Shown in pieces: positions 16,543 to 24,148 of a DNA stretch of 64,000 nt. The translations under genes and the position numbers were made by a program. The notes under the pieces are model-generated. The model was not told the origin of the DNA. It searched no databases and saw only the letters and a program-made list of their open reading frames with translations. Each line of letters opens with the position of its first letter. Positions within the stretch are counted from its first letter, which is position 1. Source of the DNA: Pseudomonas baltica (GTDB taxonomy: Bacteria > Pseudomonadota > Gammaproteobacteria > Pseudomonadales > Pseudomonadaceae); contig NZ_JACMYH010000001.1 in assembly GCF_014235765.1 (NCBI RefSeq), positions 620,001-684,000 of the forward strand, written 5' to 3'.

Positions 16543-17232
16543 ATGATGGTCCGCAGTTTTTTCATCAGCTTGATGTTGTTCAGCTTTACCGCGTATGCCG
16601 ATGCCCCACGCACGTTCAGCGAAGCCAAGAAAGTCGCCTGGAAGCTGTACGCTCCGCAGTCCACCGAGTTTTACTGCGGCTGCAAGTACACCGGCAATCG
16701 GGTCAACCTTGCGGCGTGCGGCTATGTACCGCGCAAGAACGCCAACCGCGCTGCGCGCATCGAATGGGAGCATATCGTGCCGGCCTGGCAGATCGGCCAC
16801 CAGCGCCAATGCTGGCAGAACGGCGGGCGCAAGAACTGCACCCGCAACGACAAGGTCTACCAGACTGCCGAAGCCGATCTGCACAACCTGGTACCGAGCA
16901 TTGGCGAGGTGAATGGCGACCGCAGCAACTTCAGCTTCGGCTGGCTGCCCGAACAACGCGGGCAGTACGGTTCATGCCTGACCCAGGTCGACTTCAAGGC
17001 CAAGAAGGTCATGCCACGGCCTTCGATCCGCGGGATGATCGCGCGCACCTATATGTACATGAGCAAGCAGTACGGATTGCGCCTGTCGCGCCAGGACACC
17101 CAGCTGTACCAGGCCTGGGACAAGACCTACCCGGTGCAGGTCTGGGAGCGCCAGCGCAACCAGCAGGTGGCGTGCGTGATGGGCCACGGCAACGCCTTCG
17201 TCGGGCCGGTAGACCTCAAGGCCTGCGGCTGA
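16543..17232 (+). CDS. endA: Endonuclease I (periplasmic/secreted DNase)
   Basis: 229 residues with a signal peptide (MMVRSFFISLMLFSFTAYA, cleavage AYA-DA). The beta-beta-alpha metal nuclease core is complete: IEWEHIVPAW holds the catalytic His, and DLHNLVPSIGEVNGDRSN holds the metal-binding Asn. Many cysteines (FYCGCKYTG, RQCWQNGGRKNC) suggest disulfides, as in EndA/Vvn nucleases. It degrades DNA non-specifically outside the cytoplasm. It shares the LexA-controlled promoter of the gene before it, so production should rise in the SOS response, a setting also reported for endA in other pseudomonads as far as I recall. Confidence 0.92.
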   Translation: MMVRSFFISLMLFSFTAYADAPRTFSEAKKVAWKLYAPQSTEFYCGCKYTGNRVNLAACGYVPRKNANRAARIEWEHIVPAWQIGHQRQCWQNGGRKNCTRNDKVYQTAEADLHNLVPSIGEVNGDRSNFSFGWLPEQRGQYGSCLTQVDFKAKKVMPRPSIRGMIARTYMYMSKQYGLRLSRQDTQLYQAWDKTYPVQVWERQRNQQVACVMGHGNAFVGPVDLKACG

Positions 17233-17262
17233 AGCCAGAGAGCCCTGGCGTGCAACCGCGCT

Positions 17263-17835
17263 TCAGGGCTTGTCGGCCTCGCTGAAAGGCATCACCACCG
17301 ATTCGATACCGCGCGAGCCCATGAGGCGAGCGCGCTCCTTGTCGGCTTCGGCCCGGCTGTCGAACGGGCCAAGGTAGACCAGGGTCTGGCCATCACGCTG
17401 GACGAAGCTGGCAACGAAGCCGTTTTCCACCAGACGCGCCGCCATGTCAGTCACCGAGCCCATGTTGCGACCCGAAACGATACGCACCTCCCAACGCTGC
17501 CCTGGCTGTTCGGCTACATCGACGGGCGCCAGCAGTTCCTCGGCGCTGCCACACACTTCGCGCACGCGAGGGTCGTTGCCATCGTTGTCGATGACCACTT
17601 CGAACCGGTCGCCATGGGGGACGGCCGCGTAGCTGCGGTAGGGTCCGTAGACGCCCTGGGCGTTCTTGCCCTTCACCTGGCCACAGTAGTTGCCTTGATC
17701 GGTGGTGCGAACATTGGTGAAGCGCGCCGTCTTGGGGTTCTCCAACAGCTGCGACACCGCCTCATGGGCTTTTTCGAACGCGGTACCGCAACCGGCCAAC
17801 GTCAGCATTGCCATCACCATCATCAACTTGCGCAC
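17263..17835 (-). CDS. SPOR-domain lipoprotein
   Basis: 190 residues from the GTG at 17835, which has a perfect GGAGG 7 bases before it; the frame open to 17880 lacks this. The N-terminus MRKLMMVMAMLTLAGCGTAF has a lipobox (LAGC), so the protein is a lipoprotein. The middle resembles small Pseudomonas proteins with an NPKTARFTNVRTTDQGNYCGQV segment. Residues about 115-185 (WEVRIVSGRNMGSVTDMAARL, then VYLGPFDSRAEADKERARL) are a SPOR domain, which binds denuded peptidoglycan glycans at the septum. Tail-to-tail with endA, 30 bases apart. Confidence 0.82.
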   Translation of the reverse strand: MRKLMMVMAMLTLAGCGTAFEKAHEAVSQLLENPKTARFTNVRTTDQGNYCGQVKGKNAQGVYGPYRSYAAVPHGDRFEVVIDNDGNDPRVREVCGSAEELLAPVDVAEQPGQRWEVRIVSGRNMGSVTDMAARLVENGFVASFVQRDGQTLVYLGPFDSRAEADKERARLMGSRGIESVVMPFSEADKP

Positions 17836-17980
17836 ACGCCTACCTCCAGAATTCGAGGCGCCGATTTTATCACTATCCACCCGGCCGGCGCCCGTTCACG
17901 CGTCGACCGCCGCTGACGCCGCGGCAACGCCGTGGCATCATGCAAGCCTTACCTTTTCGAATAGCCAGCAGGGCCCCGAC

Positions 17981-18277
17981 ATGATCGCCAAAGAAGACCG
18001 CAACTCAGCCGCACTGGCGATATTCCTCGACGCCCACCCCGACTTGCGCGAGGAGATCCAGGTGCTGGACAGCCGCGAGCAGGCCGAACAGGTGCAGTGG
18101 GCCTTCGAGGACGAGGCACAGGCCCAGGGCCTGGAACCTTGGGAGCTGGCGCTGCAATTGATTGCGCAAAGCCCGGAAGAACTCAAGACCATGCGCCTCG
18201 AGGTTCACCAGGAAGTGGCCGGCGCGCTCGGGCTGAGCTGGGAAGACTATTGCGAATTCAATGCCGTCGAACTGTGA
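17981..18277 (+). CDS. Small acidic protein, DUF6388-like
   Basis: 98 residues, strongly acidic, predicted mostly helical and cytoplasmic. The pattern AALAIFLDAHPDLREEIQVLD ... ALGLSWEDYCEFN resembles the Pseudomonas DUF6388 family as I remember it. The ATG follows a weak AGGG; the frame is open upstream but overlaps the start region of the divergent lipoprotein. First of four consecutive tiny genes on this strand. Confidence 0.65.
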   Translation: MIAKEDRNSAALAIFLDAHPDLREEIQVLDSREQAEQVQWAFEDEAQAQGLEPWELALQLIAQSPEELKTMRLEVHQEVAGALGLSWEDYCEFNAVEL

Positions 18278-18365
18278 CATGACCGACGGTCTCAAGCTGA
18301 ATCGAACCCTGCTCGCCCATCGTCTCTCGAAAGCATGACACCCACGTCAACTTGCGAGGCATGCC

Positions 18366-18617
18366 ATGACTATTGATCTCGATCCCATCCCGCTTATCGG
18401 CCAGGCCGGGGAATCACCTCTCGACGATGAGGTGCACAGCGATGGCGCCGCGCTGAACGACGCCGATGCAGACGAGCCCGAAGCAGACCCGGACGATCTG
18501 GACATCGACGGTGCTGACGCGTCCACCGAACCCAGCTGGGCATTGGGCATCGGTCCTGTGATTCGCCAGGGTGACATCAAGCTTGCCTTGGCGACCCTTC
18601 ACGCAAGCGATCAATAG
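18366..18617 (+). CDS. Very acidic small protein, no recognised family
   Basis: 83 residues. A central run is dominated by Asp, Glu and Ala (NDADADEPEADPDDLDIDGA), followed by a short more ordered tail (WALGIGPVIRQGDIKLALATL). Likely disordered in the middle. GCGAGGC lies before the ATG. Codon use fits Pseudomonas coding sequence. I cannot assign a function. Confidence 0.5.
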   Translation: MTIDLDPIPLIGQAGESPLDDEVHSDGAALNDADADEPEADPDDLDIDGADASTEPSWALGIGPVIRQGDIKLALATLHASDQ

Positions 18618-18689
18618 TAGTTTTTTGCCATCACCACGGAACTGGCCAATGGCCTGCATGTCTGATGCCCGGTAACACGGGAGTAAACT

Positions 18690-18923
18690 ATGACAAGCCG
18701 GTTCACGGACTACGAGATTCGCTACGTCCTCAACGGTGAGGCCAGGCGCTTTCAGCAGCGCGATACCCACATGAGCGATGCCGATGCGTTGTACTACGCC
18801 GCGCTGCACTCGGGCATCGGGCTGGTCTATGGCGGCACCAACGCGGCAGAACACGCAGCGCAACTCAGAAGGCATGTCGAACGCCGCGGGCTGCGTGACG
18901 TACAGTGGCGACCATTGAACTGA
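18690..18923 (+). CDS. Small protein, DUF6555-like
   Basis: 77 residues beginning TSRFTDYEIRYVLNGEARRF, with MSDADALYYAALHSGIG in the middle and LRDVQWRPLN at the end. The general pattern (short beta start, helix with an Ala-Ala pair, DVKW-like end) resembles a Pseudomonas family annotated DUF6555, from memory. Purine-rich GGGAG precedes the ATG at about 8 bases. Not linked functionally to its neighbours by anything visible. Confidence 0.6.
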   Translation: MTSRFTDYEIRYVLNGEARRFQQRDTHMSDADALYYAALHSGIGLVYGGTNAAEHAAQLRRHVERRGLRDVQWRPLN

Positions 18924-18984
18924 ATCTGCGCGATCGGGCGGGCGGCATTGATAGACTGCAGCAACCCGTAGCGAGGTGGCCGCG

Positions 18985-19188
18985 ATGTTCGATCACGATC
19001 TATTGGCTTTGCATTTGATGCGCCTTCATCAGCATCAGCAGGCATACGCTGGTGCCTTGGCCGACGTGCGACGCTGCCTGCAGCGGCCCGGCGCAGGTGC
19101 GGAGGTTCACCAGGTGCTGGCTGACCTCGAACGGCGCAGTGCGGAACTGGCCACCCTTATCGAAAGGCTCGAGCACATCACCCAGTGA
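18985..19188 (+). CDS. Small helical protein, unknown
   Basis: 67 residues, rich in Leu, His, Arg and Gln (LLALHLMRLHQHQQAYAGAL), probably a helical hairpin. GCGAGG ends 8 bases before the ATG at 18985, which is preferred over the in-frame GTG at 18976 because that would lie on the Shine-Dalgarno. A terminator hairpin follows at once. Confidence 0.55.
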   Translation: MFDHDLLALHLMRLHQHQQAYAGALADVRRCLQRPGAGAEVHQVLADLERRSAELATLIERLEHITQ

Positions 19189-19191
19189 ACG

Positions 19192-19221
19192 CAAAAAGGG
19201 CCCACCTTTCGGTGAGCCCTT
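19192..19221 (-). terminator. Terminator of the tRNA-Val transcript
   Basis: An 11-bp stem with one mismatch around a TTTC/GAAA tetraloop (GGGCTCACC-GAAA-GGTGGGCCC on the minus strand) followed by a T-run from 19197 down to 19193. It sits 30 bases past the 3' end of the tRNA and may also stop the plus-strand small gene. Confidence 0.8.
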
Positions 19222-19250
19222 CCAGACCGCCCAGCAGAGCGGATTTTGTT

Positions 19251-19327
19251 TGGTAGGCGCGATTGGACTCGAACCAACGACCCCCACCATGTCAAGGTGG
19301 TGCTCTAACCAACTGAGCTACGTGCCT
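19251..19327 (-). tRNA. tRNA-Val (anticodon GAC)
   Basis: On the minus strand the 77 bases form a full cloverleaf: D arm GCTC-AGTTGGTTA-GAGC, anticodon arm CCACC-TTGACAT-GGTGG with anticodon GAC, T arm GTTGG-TTCGAGT-CCAAT, and an encoded CCA end. The acceptor stem AGGCACG/CGCGCCT has one A-C mismatch at pair 5-68. It has its own promoter upstream and a terminator downstream. Confidence 0.97.
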
Positions 19328-19340
19328 GCTGTGAGGCGGC

Positions 19341-19368
19341 ATTCTACGGATTCAGGGTTGCCTGTCAA
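19341..19368 (-). promoter_or_regulatory. Sigma-70 promoter of tRNA-Val
   Basis: Minus strand TTGACA (19368-19363), 16-base spacer, TAGAAT (19346-19341), ending 13 bases before the mature tRNA 5' end. The -35 is a perfect consensus match. Confidence 0.85.
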
Positions 19369-19501
19369 CCCCTTTCTGCGCGCTAACCCTATGAAATGCG
19401 GAATTATTTTTGGCGCGGGTGAATTCGGCATGCTGGTGAGGCAAGGGCAACTGCGATAGCATCCCGGCACAGGCGAAATCCCATCGAGCCGAGGTTGCCG
19501 G

Positions 19502-20785
19502 ATGTCCAGCATGCAATATCCCCCGTCCTTCTACGCCGCATCTGCCAATGCAGCGCCGTCTCGCCCTGCCCTCCAGGATGATATCGAAACGGACGTGTGC
19601 ATCATTGGCGCAGGCTACACCGGGCTGTCCAGTGCGCTGTTCCTGCTCGAGCGCGGTTTCAGCGTCTGCGTGCTGGAGGCGGCCAAGGTCGGCTTCGGTG
19701 CTTCGGGGCGCAACGGTGGGCAGATCGTCAACAGCTACAGCCGGGATCTGGATGTGATCGAACGCAGCGTCGGTGCCGGACAGGCGCGGTTGCTCGGCGA
19801 CATGGCTTTCGAGGGCGCGCGGATCATTCGTGACCGGGTCACTCGCTACGGCATCAATTGCGACTTGAAGAACGGTGGCGTATTCGCTGCACTGACGGTC
19901 AAACAGATGAAGCACCTGGAGGGTCAACAGCGCCTGTGGGAACGTTATGGGCACACCCAGCTGGAGCTGATGGACCAGACGCGCATCCGCCAGGTCGTCG
20001 ATTGCGATCAATACATGGGTGGTCTGCTGGATGTCAGCGGCGGGCATATCCACCCTCTGAACCTGGCGTTGGGCGAAGCGGCCGCGGTCGAATCGCTGGG
20101 CGGGCGCATCCATGAACAGTCGCCGGCCCTGCGCATCGAGCGCGGCGCCAATCCTGTCGTGCACACAGCTCAGGGCCGGGTGCGGGCAAAATTCGTGATC
20201 GTTGCCGGCAATGCCTACCTTGGCGAGTTGGTGCCGGAACTGGCGGCCAAGTCCATGCCCTGCGGCACTCAGGTGATCGCCACGGAGCCCTTGGGCGAGG
20301 CGCTGGCGCGCAGCCTGCTGCCGCAGGACTACTGTGTGGAAGACTGCAACTATCTGCTCGACTACTACCGCCTGACGGCCGACAAGCGCCTGATTTTCGG
20401 CGGTGGCGTGGTGTATGGCGCGCGGGATCCAGCCAATATCGAGGCGATCATCCGACCGAAGATGCTCAAGGCGTTCCCGCAGTTGGCGCAGGTAAAGATC
20501 GACTATGCCTGGACAGGCAATTTCCTGCTGACCTTGTCGAGGCTGCCGCAGATGGGCCGCCTGGGCGACAACATCTATTATTCCCAGGGTTGCAGCGGGC
20601 ATGGGGTGACCTACACCCACCTGGCGGGCAAGGTGCTCGCCGAGGCGCTCAGCGGCCAGGCCGAGCGTTTCGACGCTTTCGCCGACCTGCCCCATTACCC
20701 TTTCCCTGGTGGCCGCACCTTCGGCGCGCCGCTGACCCAACTGGGCGCCTGGTATTACAGCCTGCGCGATCGCCTGGGGTTTTGA
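19502..20785 (+). CDS. FAD-dependent oxidoreductase, gamma-glutamylputrescine oxidase (PuuB)-like
   Basis: 427 residues of the DAO superfamily. DVCIIGAGYTGLSSALFLLE is the FAD dinucleotide-binding start, GFGASGRNGGQIV is the flavin contact loop strongly conserved in PuuB/OrdL proteins, and the C-terminal YSQGCSGHGVTYTHLAGK closes the flavin site. These enzymes oxidise gamma-glutamylated polyamines or related amines and release an aldehyde and hydrogen peroxide. GAGG lies before the ATG. No other puu gene is adjacent, so the call rests on sequence alone; other amine or amino-acid oxidases of the family are possible. Confidence 0.82.
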   Translation: MSSMQYPPSFYAASANAAPSRPALQDDIETDVCIIGAGYTGLSSALFLLERGFSVCVLEAAKVGFGASGRNGGQIVNSYSRDLDVIERSVGAGQARLLGDMAFEGARIIRDRVTRYGINCDLKNGGVFAALTVKQMKHLEGQQRLWERYGHTQLELMDQTRIRQVVDCDQYMGGLLDVSGGHIHPLNLALGEAAAVESLGGRIHEQSPALRIERGANPVVHTAQGRVRAKFVIVAGNAYLGELVPELAAKSMPCGTQVIATEPLGEALARSLLPQDYCVEDCNYLLDYYRLTADKRLIFGGGVVYGARDPANIEAIIRPKMLKAFPQLAQVKIDYAWTGNFLLTLSRLPQMGRLGDNIYYSQGCSGHGVTYTHLAGKVLAEALSGQAERFDAFADLPHYPFPGGRTFGAPLTQLGAWYYSLRDRLGF

Positions 20786-20818
20786 TCGGAGCGCGAGCAG
20801 CCTGAAACCCTGCGGCGT

Positions 20819-21059
20819 CCCCGGACGCGGCTCGCGCCGCTGCTACAGGCACCGCGTTCCCCTGTAGCAGCGGCGCAAGCCGCGTCAGGGAGCGCTGTGG
20901 TGGGTCAGGCAGAACGCATACACCGCCGACGCGGCTCGCGCCGCTGCTACAGGCACCGCGTTCCCCTGTAGCAGCGGCGCAAGCCGCGTCGGCGGTATAG
21001 GCGCTTTGCCTGTCACACCGCGGCGTCCCTTTCGCGGCCAATGACCGCTCCTACAGGGG
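20819..21059. repeat. REP cluster: two type-A REPINs and one type-B half-site
   Basis: Inverted pairs of the GCAGCGGCGCAAGCCGCGTC element (20819-20888, 20929-20995), then one copy of a second element, TTCGCGGCCAATGACCGCTC (about 21031-21059). They fill the 280 bases between the tail-to-tail ends of the oxidase and the C39-like lipoprotein gene; no gene or terminator is seen apart from the hairpins they form. Confidence 0.88.
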
Positions 21060-21065
21060 AAGCGC

Positions 21066-21737
21066 TCAGGAGCCGAGCGCTTTGCGGGCGCGGGCTGCGG
21101 CGGGTTCCTGGCCGGCGGCGGCGGTTTCGCCAGCGGCGTCCAGCCAGCGCTGGCGGTCGACCTTGGCCGGCAACTGGTTGGGTTGCTGAACCAGAATGGC
21201 CCAGGCACCGGCGCTCTTCCACGCCGAATCGAAGCTGTCGAAATCCATCGGCAGACGTCGGTTCATCCCCGAGCGCAGCAAAACGTGCCGTTTGAATCGG
21301 TCATAGCCCACCAACAAGGCATACCGCGGTTGCGACCAGAACGCCGAGCCCTCGCTGTAGCGCAGCAACACCGGGTTACCCGCCGCCACCTGAGTCAGCA
21401 ACGCATTGAGCTGCGGATCGAGCGCATACACCAGCAAGCCATACTCGCGGGCGACCTGCGTGATGTTCTGCTGCAGGCGATCGGTTTCACCGGGCAGTTT
21501 CAGCGCCGGATCGAGCAACCCAGGTGTAATGGTAATGCCTTGTTGCGAGAGCATGCTGGCCAGCACCATCGAACCGCTTTGATTGGCGTTGCCCCGATAG
21601 AACGGTACGCCGTTGAGCTCCACTCGGTCCGCCAGGCCAGGCAGTGCCGGGCCGTTGTTGCTTGCGCAACCGGCCAGACCTGCTACCAGGCTGCACATCA
21701 GCAGTAGACCGGCCACGACGTTAGATCTGGGCTGCAT
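21066..21737 (-). CDS. Peptidase C39-like lipoprotein without the catalytic cysteine
   Basis: 223 residues. MQPRSNVVAGLLLMCSLVAG leads to a lipobox (GLAGC), so this is a membrane-anchored lipoprotein. The body looks like the papain-fold C39-like domain found in Pseudomonas proteins: VPFYRGNANQSGSMVLASML at the place of the usual QCGPA[A/S]LA nucleophile motif, then PVLLRYSEG and a YALLVGYDR segment at the place of the histidine (H[YF]VV[V/L]xGYD). Both the Cys (here Ser) and the His (here Tyr-Ala) are absent, so it is probably not a protease. AAGGGA precedes the ATG at 21737; the open frame to 21908 is not coding-like. Confidence 0.7.
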   Translation of the reverse strand: MQPRSNVVAGLLLMCSLVAGLAGCASNNGPALPGLADRVELNGVPFYRGNANQSGSMVLASMLSQQGITITPGLLDPALKLPGETDRLQQNITQVAREYGLLVYALDPQLNALLTQVAAGNPVLLRYSEGSAFWSQPRYALLVGYDRFKRHVLLRSGMNRRLPMDFDSFDSAWKSAGAWAILVQQPNQLPAKVDRQRWLDAAGETAAAGQEPAAARARKALGS

Positions 21738-21950
21738 CGTATTCCCTTGCTCCGTGGCGACACACACTGTGACGCCGGAACGGCCATCATAGATTTCCCG
21801 CAGCCAGCGGTATAGCGGCTGAACAATGGACGGCCGCACAGGCCCGGCCGATGCACGCAAATGACCTTTCGTCAATAGGTTGAAACGCCCGCAAACCCTC
21901 AAGGTCATCTATTACGTGACCTAGAAGACGCGAAAGCAATGGAGGTAGTG

Positions 21951-22130
21951 ATGAGCCTTGCAATGATAATCTTCAGCCTGATTGCCGGCTGGATGGCCGT
22001 AGCGGCCGCCATGCTCTGGGGGGTGCTGCGAATCGCTCGCCGCCACCAGCACGCGCAGCCGCAGCCACGAGCAGCCAAGCGCTCTGCGCCGGCCGCACCC
22101 CGTCGCACCGGGACGCCTCAGCACGTCTGA
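21951..22130 (+). CDS. Small single-span membrane protein
   Basis: 59 residues: one hydrophobic helix (SLAMIIFSLIAGWMAVAAAM) followed by a basic, Pro/Ala/Arg-rich cytoplasmic tail (RAAKRSAPAAPRR). A perfect GGAGG ends 5 bases before the ATG, which supports translation. Topology would be N-out, C-in. No family recognised. Confidence 0.6.
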   Translation: MSLAMIIFSLIAGWMAVAAAMLWGVLRIARRHQHAQPQPRAAKRSAPAAPRRTGTPQHV

Positions 22131-22175
22131 CCCGTCCGTCCGGAACGTCAAGCCAGCGAAAAATCCAAGGCGAAC

Positions 22176-22198
22176 AAAAAGGGGGCATCCATGCCCCC
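22176..22198 (-). terminator. Terminator of the terC-like gene
   Basis: Minus strand: GGGGGCAT-GG-ATGCCCCC followed by TTTTTG. It lies 18 bases after the stop codon of the TerC-family gene. Confidence 0.88.
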
Positions 22199-22216
22199 TC
22201 GCTTTGTCTGCCGCCT

Positions 22217-22972
22217 TTACGCTTCGCGATTGGCCGCCAGCTTGCGCTGCTTGGACCTGCGCGACCACATGTTCAAGCCCTCGATCGTCGCCGAGAACGC
22301 CATCGCTGCGTAGATATAGCCTTTAGGCACGTGTGCACCGAAGCCTTCCGCGATCAGCGTCATGCCAATCATGATCAAGAAGCCCAAGGCCAGCATGACC
22401 ACTGTAGGGTTGTCGTTGATGAACTTGGCCAGAGGCTCTGCGGCCACCAGCATCACGATGACGGCGCTGACCACGGCGATGATCATGATCGGCAAGTGCT
22501 CGGTCATGCCCACGGCGGTGATGATGCTGTCGATGGAGAACACCAGGTCCAGCACCAGGATCTGACCGATCGCCGAGGCGAAGCTCATGCTTACCTTGTC
22601 GCCGATTTTCGCCTCTTCCTGATCGACCGGATCCACGGTGTGGTGGATCTCCTTGGTCGCTTTCCACAGCAGGAACAAGCCACCGGCGATCAGGATGACG
22701 TCCTTCCACGAGAACCAGTGATCCAGCACGGAGAAAACCGGCTCGGTCAGTTGCACGATGTACGCCACGGTACTCAGCAGGCCCAGGCGCAGGATCAGCG
22801 CCATGCTGATACCGATACGGCGTGCCTTGGCCTGAATTTCCTTGGGCAGCTTGTTGGTCAGAATCGAGATGAATATCAGGTTGTCGATGCCCAGCACGAC
22901 TTCCATGATCACCAGGGTCACCAATGCCACCCAGGCGGTGGGGCTTGAAGCCAGTTCCAGTAGGTATTCCAT
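22217..22972 (-). CDS. TerC-family integral membrane protein
   Basis: 251 residues, 7 predicted helices. [15 protein letters not shown] and [14 protein letters not shown] are the two conserved GIDN/SID acidic helices of the TerC family; members include the manganese exporters Alx and MeeF/MeeY and tellurium-resistance TerC. In Pseudomonas this shorter YgdQ/YkoY-like form is chromosomal. Export of Mn or another metal during protein secretion is plausible but not shown here. AGGAACG precedes the ATG. A long hairpin lies in the 5' leader. Confidence 0.88.
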   Translation of the reverse strand: MEYLLELASSPTAWVALVTLVIMEVVLGIDNLIFISILTNKLPKEIQAKARRIGISMALILRLGLLSTVAYIVQLTEPVFSVLDHWFSWKDVILIAGGLFLLWKATKEIHHTVDPVDQEEAKIGDKVSMSFASAIGQILVLDLVFSIDSIITAVGMTEHLPIMIIAVVSAVIVMLVAAEPLAKFINDNPTVVMLALGFLIMIGMTLIAEGFGAHVPKGYIYAAMAFSATIEGLNMWSRRSKQRKLAANREA

Positions 22973-23035
22973 GTATCGTTCCTGCCCTTATCACGGTTCG
23001 CTGAATGTCTGGAGAGGCTCGGCTGGTGCCGCGCA

Positions 23036-23071
23036 CGCTAGCAAGCCCCAACTACTGGCTCTTTGCTAGCG
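23036..23071 (-). promoter_or_regulatory. Stable hairpin in the terC leader
   Basis: On the minus strand CGCTAGCAA...GCC pairs with GGC...TTGCTAGCG around a 9-base loop (9-bp outer stem, 3-base bulge, 3-bp inner stem). It lies 64-100 bases upstream of the TerC start codon. Leaders of terC/alx genes in other bacteria hold the Mn-sensing yybP-ykoY riboswitch, but I could not match its conserved loops here. Confidence 0.45.
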
Positions 23072-23121
23072 AGGCATTCTAGAGACACGGACACCTCTGG
23101 AAAATTCGTATTTTTACCAGT

Positions 23122-23146
23122 TACACTTCGGTTTTTACGAAGTGTA
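23122..23146 (+). promoter_or_regulatory. Perfect dyad upstream of nhaR
   Basis: TACACTTCG-N7-CGAAGTGTA, 9-bp arms, ending 7 bases before the GTG of nhaR. It could be an autoregulatory operator for the LysR-type protein or a translation-blocking hairpin, since it reaches the ribosome-binding region. Confidence 0.6.
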
Positions 23147-23153
23147 GGTCGCC

Positions 23154-24056
23154 GTGCTCAATTATCGTCAGCTTCACTATTTCTGGGTCGTTGCGCGCAC
23201 CGGGAGCATCGTGCGTGCCAGTGAGCAACTCAACCTCACCGCACAAACCATTAGCGGTCAGATCAGCCTGCTTGAAGAAACGTTCTGTGTGAAATTGTTT
23301 CGGCGTGTTGGCAGGCACCTTGAGCTCACCGAGGCCGGTCGCCAGGCCCTGCCCTACGCCGAACGCATGTTCCAGATTGGCGGAGAACTGGAGGCGGTGC
23401 TGCGGACCCAACCCGATGAGGAACAGATTCCTTTTCGGGTGGGCGTAGCCGACGTGGTGCCCAAGTCGATCGTGTATCGGCTGATTGCACCGACCATGGA
23501 ACTGAGCGAACCCCTGCGCATCAGCTGCCGGGAAGACAAGCTGGAGCGGCTGCTGGCCGATCTGGCGATCCAGCGTCTGGACATGGTCATCTCCGACAGT
23601 CCGATGCCATCACACCTGGACATCAAGGGCTACAGCCAGAAGCTTGGCGAATGCGGCATCAGCTTCTTCGCTACCGAGCAGCTGGCCGCACGCCATGGCG
23701 GCGATTTCCCGCAGTGCCTGCACGGCGCACCGCTGCTGATTCCCGGCCAGGAGAGCGTGCTGCGCAGCCGGCTGATGCGCTGGTTCGGCGATCAAGGGCT
23801 GCTGCCACGGGTCGTCGGCGAGTTCGACGACAGCGCACTGATGCAGGCCTTCGGGCAGTCGGGCAGCGGCATCTTCATCGCGCCCAGTGTGATTGCCGAT
23901 GAAATCATGACCCAGTACCAAGTGCGGCTGATCGGGCAGACCGAAGCCGTCACCGAGTCTTTCTACGTGATTTCGGTAGAGCGCAAGGTCAAGCACCCTG
24001 GCATCGTGGCCATCACCGAAGGTGCACGCCGCGAGCTGTTCACCGCGCCGGCCTGA
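23154..24056 (+). CDS. nhaR: LysR-family activator NhaR
   Basis: 300 residues. The winged-helix start LNYRQLHYFWVVARTGSIVRASEQLNLTAQTISGQISLLE is highly characteristic: the HYFW and TAQTISGQI stretches separate NhaR from other LysR proteins. In E. coli NhaR responds to sodium and activates nhaA and osmC; in Pseudomonas it has no set neighbour. GTG start, short AGG before it, directly after a dyad. Divergent from terC; both could share the 180-base control region. The ligand domain is complete, ending TEGARRELFTAPA. Confidence 0.88.
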   Translation: MLNYRQLHYFWVVARTGSIVRASEQLNLTAQTISGQISLLEETFCVKLFRRVGRHLELTEAGRQALPYAERMFQIGGELEAVLRTQPDEEQIPFRVGVADVVPKSIVYRLIAPTMELSEPLRISCREDKLERLLADLAIQRLDMVISDSPMPSHLDIKGYSQKLGECGISFFATEQLAARHGGDFPQCLHGAPLLIPGQESVLRSRLMRWFGDQGLLPRVVGEFDDSALMQAFGQSGSGIFIAPSVIADEIMTQYQVRLIGQTEAVTESFYVISVERKVKHPGIVAITEGARRELFTAPA

Positions 24057-24148
24057 CTCGCGGCCGCACATCGCCCCGAGGTTTTTCCCGGGGCTTGCGG
24101 ACAACTATGGCAACATTGGTCATCGGCTTTTACACAAAGGGTGCCCCC

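Noticed and set aside
18985..19370. Genomic island at tRNA-Val
   Set aside because: No integrase, no repeated tRNA 3' end in the window, and no change in base composition on either side.
22973..23100. yybP-ykoY manganese riboswitch before terC
   Set aside because: A hairpin is present, but I could not find the conserved internal-loop sequences of that riboswitch; kept only as a structured leader.
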